From Apostichopus japonicus (taxonomy: Eukaryota > Echinodermata > Holothuroidea > Aspidochirotida > Stichopodidae): 64,000 nt of DNA. Within the stretch, counting starts at the first letter, position 1. The number at the start of each line of letters is the position of its first letter. Where the stretch lies: contig NC_092569.1 in assembly GCF_037975245.1 (NCBI RefSeq), positions 9,056,001 through 9,120,000 of the forward strand, read 5' to 3'. This document shows, piece by piece, positions 61,801 through 64,000 of this stretch. The position numbers were made by a program, and so were the translations under genes. A model generated the notes under the pieces. The model did no database searches. It had not been told where the DNA came from and saw only the letters and a program-made list of their open reading frames with translations.

Positions 61801-62956
61801 ATCTATACATAGAGCCACTGATGCACGTTCAATTGCACAATGAAAATATTTGATGTTTTGGTTTCATATGCCTATTTGAGGCAATGCTGAACTAATTAAG
61901 GTGTTTGGTAATACATATACTGAAAACACCAGCGTACTTACTTGCAACTGTTTTCGAGCTTACCGTCAAATTTTATTTTCCAGCTTCAACTTACGTCGGA
62001 TGTTTCAACTATTTTCCAGATGATACAACTTACTTTGGCGGAAAAATTCTTAACTTAATTCCAAAGATTTGTTTGGATAAATGTCGTGCCTATCGGTTTT
62101 ATGGTCTGACACAAGGCAGTATATGTTACTGCATTTCTCATATAGTAAACACATCGAGGGAAGATGTTGATTGCTATGGTAACGGAATACCATGTGAAGG
62201 AGCAGAAAAATGCGGAGGCTCTGGGTACATTGCTATTTGGGACTACAAAACAGAGACAGTAGTAACAGATGAAACAGTAGAGGAGCAGGGTAAATAAAAC
62301 CAGATTTAAAGAAGCACAGAAACATGATGGATCTTTTCCTTATGTTCATACATCTGCATGCAGGTCATCGTTAAGAAGTATTGCGTGACGGTTATTATTA
62401 CTGTGAATAACTAAATCATACTACAAAATTTCAGAATTACTTTACCTAATCTTTAAGACTAAATTGTTGCTTTCTGTCGATAATCTTTCAGAAGAGCATT
62501 TGATACCAAATAATGATGAGCTGCCAGATGATGTCACCCAATGTGAAGGTGCGGTATATTTTGTTTCCAAGGTCAATGTTTTATGATGATACTACTAATC
62601 TTAACGAACAAACAATTATAATGTCCAGCCGACATAAAATATTGCAGCCTGCAGTGTTCGTGACATAGTCATTAGTGTAACATTCTTTTCCATCGTCTTT
62701 TCCAGTCGTAGCCATTATGACAAGCGTTCTTTTGTTGTCGATACTGTGTAAACATGTAAGCGTTCTTTTCTTGTCGATAATGTGTAAAAATGTTTAAAAA
62801 AAACATTAGTAACTAACATTAGAAGCCTAAGTAATAGTGTGTGGTGTTTTCGATTTCTGCAGAACCTAACAGTATCGGAACAAACATTCTTAGAATGTGT
62901 ATCACATTTATTTGTGGGATTCTTTCGGTCTGTGCCGCCATTTGCTTCGCTCACAG
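58840..62956 (+). CDS. Third two-WSC-domain membrane receptor gene, 3' end outside model
   Basis: Five exons fit: 58,840-58,903 (signal peptide, core IFLLASYF); 61,432-61,707 (WSC1); 61,984-62,289 (WSC2); 62,492-62,548 (linker); 62,863-62,956 (transmembrane). All borders are GT-AG with phases 1,1,1,1 and 2 out, the same plan as copy 2. Each WSC exon has eight cysteines. The membrane helix lies at about residues 243-263 ([18 protein letters not shown] core). Sequence identity to the duplicated pair is much lower, so this is an older paralogue. The tail exon is not found before the window ends. Sequence after 62,956 is (AT)n and mobile-element debris, so it either lies further right or was lost. 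No nuclease-helicase exon precedes it in the window. Confidence 0.82.
59270..59360. repeat. Short inverted repeat
   Basis: 'actgttcatgtcc' near 59,270 is mirrored by 'ggacatgaacagt' near 59,340, with a smaller palindrome 'cgtcttcgtaagacg' between. It lies in intron 1 of the third WSC gene and may be a small element. Confidence 0.5.
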
Positions 62957-62968
62957 GTGAGTATAAGA

Positions 62969-63250
<282 letters not shown>

Positions 63251-63754
63251 TTGCCTGAGAACCAAGTATTTCCTAATAGTTTTTTTTTTCCATCCATAAC
63301 CTTTTTGAAGATTGTCAACCCGGCAACATCATGTTCGACCTGATCGCTCCTCCTGTGGGTCTTTGCTTTTGTAGGTGATTCTACGTCGCGGCCCACTATA
63401 CCCGTCAGCCCCACTTTTCAAGGTTTTAAGCCCCATATTTGTTCAGAATTTGAAAATTCACATTTCTCGTGAATAAACTCACTTCAAAACATACCCATAA
63501 TCTTGTACAAAATTTCATATATGGACAACCAATATAGAAAAAACTTCCTTCAACCCCTAACAGACCGGTCAAAATTGCACGAGTAGAGGGGAGTGTGATG
63601 TAGAATGTTGGTCAGAAATTTTCGAAAATTCAGACATAGTTAATTTATTGGTGTACAAATATTAAAACCTGTTATAACGGCTATTATAAAACTTGATTGA
63701 AAGAAATGAAAAAATAGAAGATATTTCCGAAACCGAACACTACAAACATAGGCG

Positions 63755-63955
63755 TAGGAGGCGCGACGGCAGTGGCGGAGCTGGGGGTATTGGTCAGGAG
63801 TGGCGAGAATGGTCTGAAGGGGCGCTTTCGACACTATCTAAGCGGAGCGCCACCACTGGTTGGCGCGTAGCGTACAGAAAATTTTTGAGTAAAGATACTC
63901 CCTAGATCGCAGGAAATGACCCTTTCAGGGCCTGGCTAATTTGCAGATAAACGAA
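63755..63955 (+). mobile_element. Second copy of the same element terminus
   Basis: Starts near 'cagtggcggagctggggg', then 'ctatctaagcggagcgccac', 'ggttggcgcgtagcgtac' and 'tagatcgcaggaaatgac'. It parallels 63,081-63,250 in direct orientation, about 680 bp apart. Confidence 0.6.
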
Positions 63956-64000
63956 GAATAAGGTGTCATCGCCAAATTACACCAACAAAATGTGACAAAT

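Noticed and set aside
63640-63905. Overlapping short frames at the right end
   Set aside because: They cover a repeated mobile-element terminus and show no protein-level conservation.

Overview
The window is eukaryotic, AT-rich, repeat-rich animal DNA. Genes are split into short exons with GT-AG introns. It carries LINE, hAT-like and EnSpm/CACTA-like remnants, many (AT)n tracts, and WSC-domain receptors. An invertebrate deuterostome is most likely, and an echinoderm such as a sea cucumber is my best guess. That guess rests on gene style, not on any matched marker.

Layout. (1) 1-8,000: a two-exon class I methyltransferase-like gene (3,218-5,539) sits among duplicated copies of its own 3' flank, including a stray last-exon fragment near 7,505-7,628. 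(2) About 8,000-11,850: no gene seen, with a long (AT)n tract. (3) About 11,855-35,890 and 35,900-53,145 are two tandem copies of one segment. Each carries a long intact coding exon for a NERD-type nuclease plus superfamily 1 helicase protein (17,934-20,411 and 40,929-43,406), followed by a gene for a type I membrane protein: signal peptide, two WSC domains, one transmembrane helix and a tyrosine-rich tail. (4) About 53,150-58,800: a tRNA-like (SINE-type) element and degenerate repeats, no gene seen. (5) 58,840-62,956: a third, more diverged WSC receptor gene whose tail exon lies beyond the window or is lost. (6) The end holds (AT)n and a repeated mobile-element terminus.

The duplication lets each copy act as the empty site for the other. 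Copy 1 of the WSC gene is broken: the acceptor of the transmembrane exon has changed from AG to GG, the tail exon has a stop codon, there is a local 0.7-kb duplication, and a 6.26-kb EnSpm/CACTA-like element (28,795-35,051) sits inside the tail exon. Copy 2 has a complete gene model of 582 residues in six exons with all phases matching. Its tail carries an ITIM-like VKYSTL and two copies of a tyrosine-bearing module. Copy 2 in turn carries a 911-bp hAT insertion with an 8-bp target duplication.

The most interesting material is the repeated pairing of a nuclease-helicase gene with a putative signalling WSC receptor gene. A role in recognition or defence is inference only.
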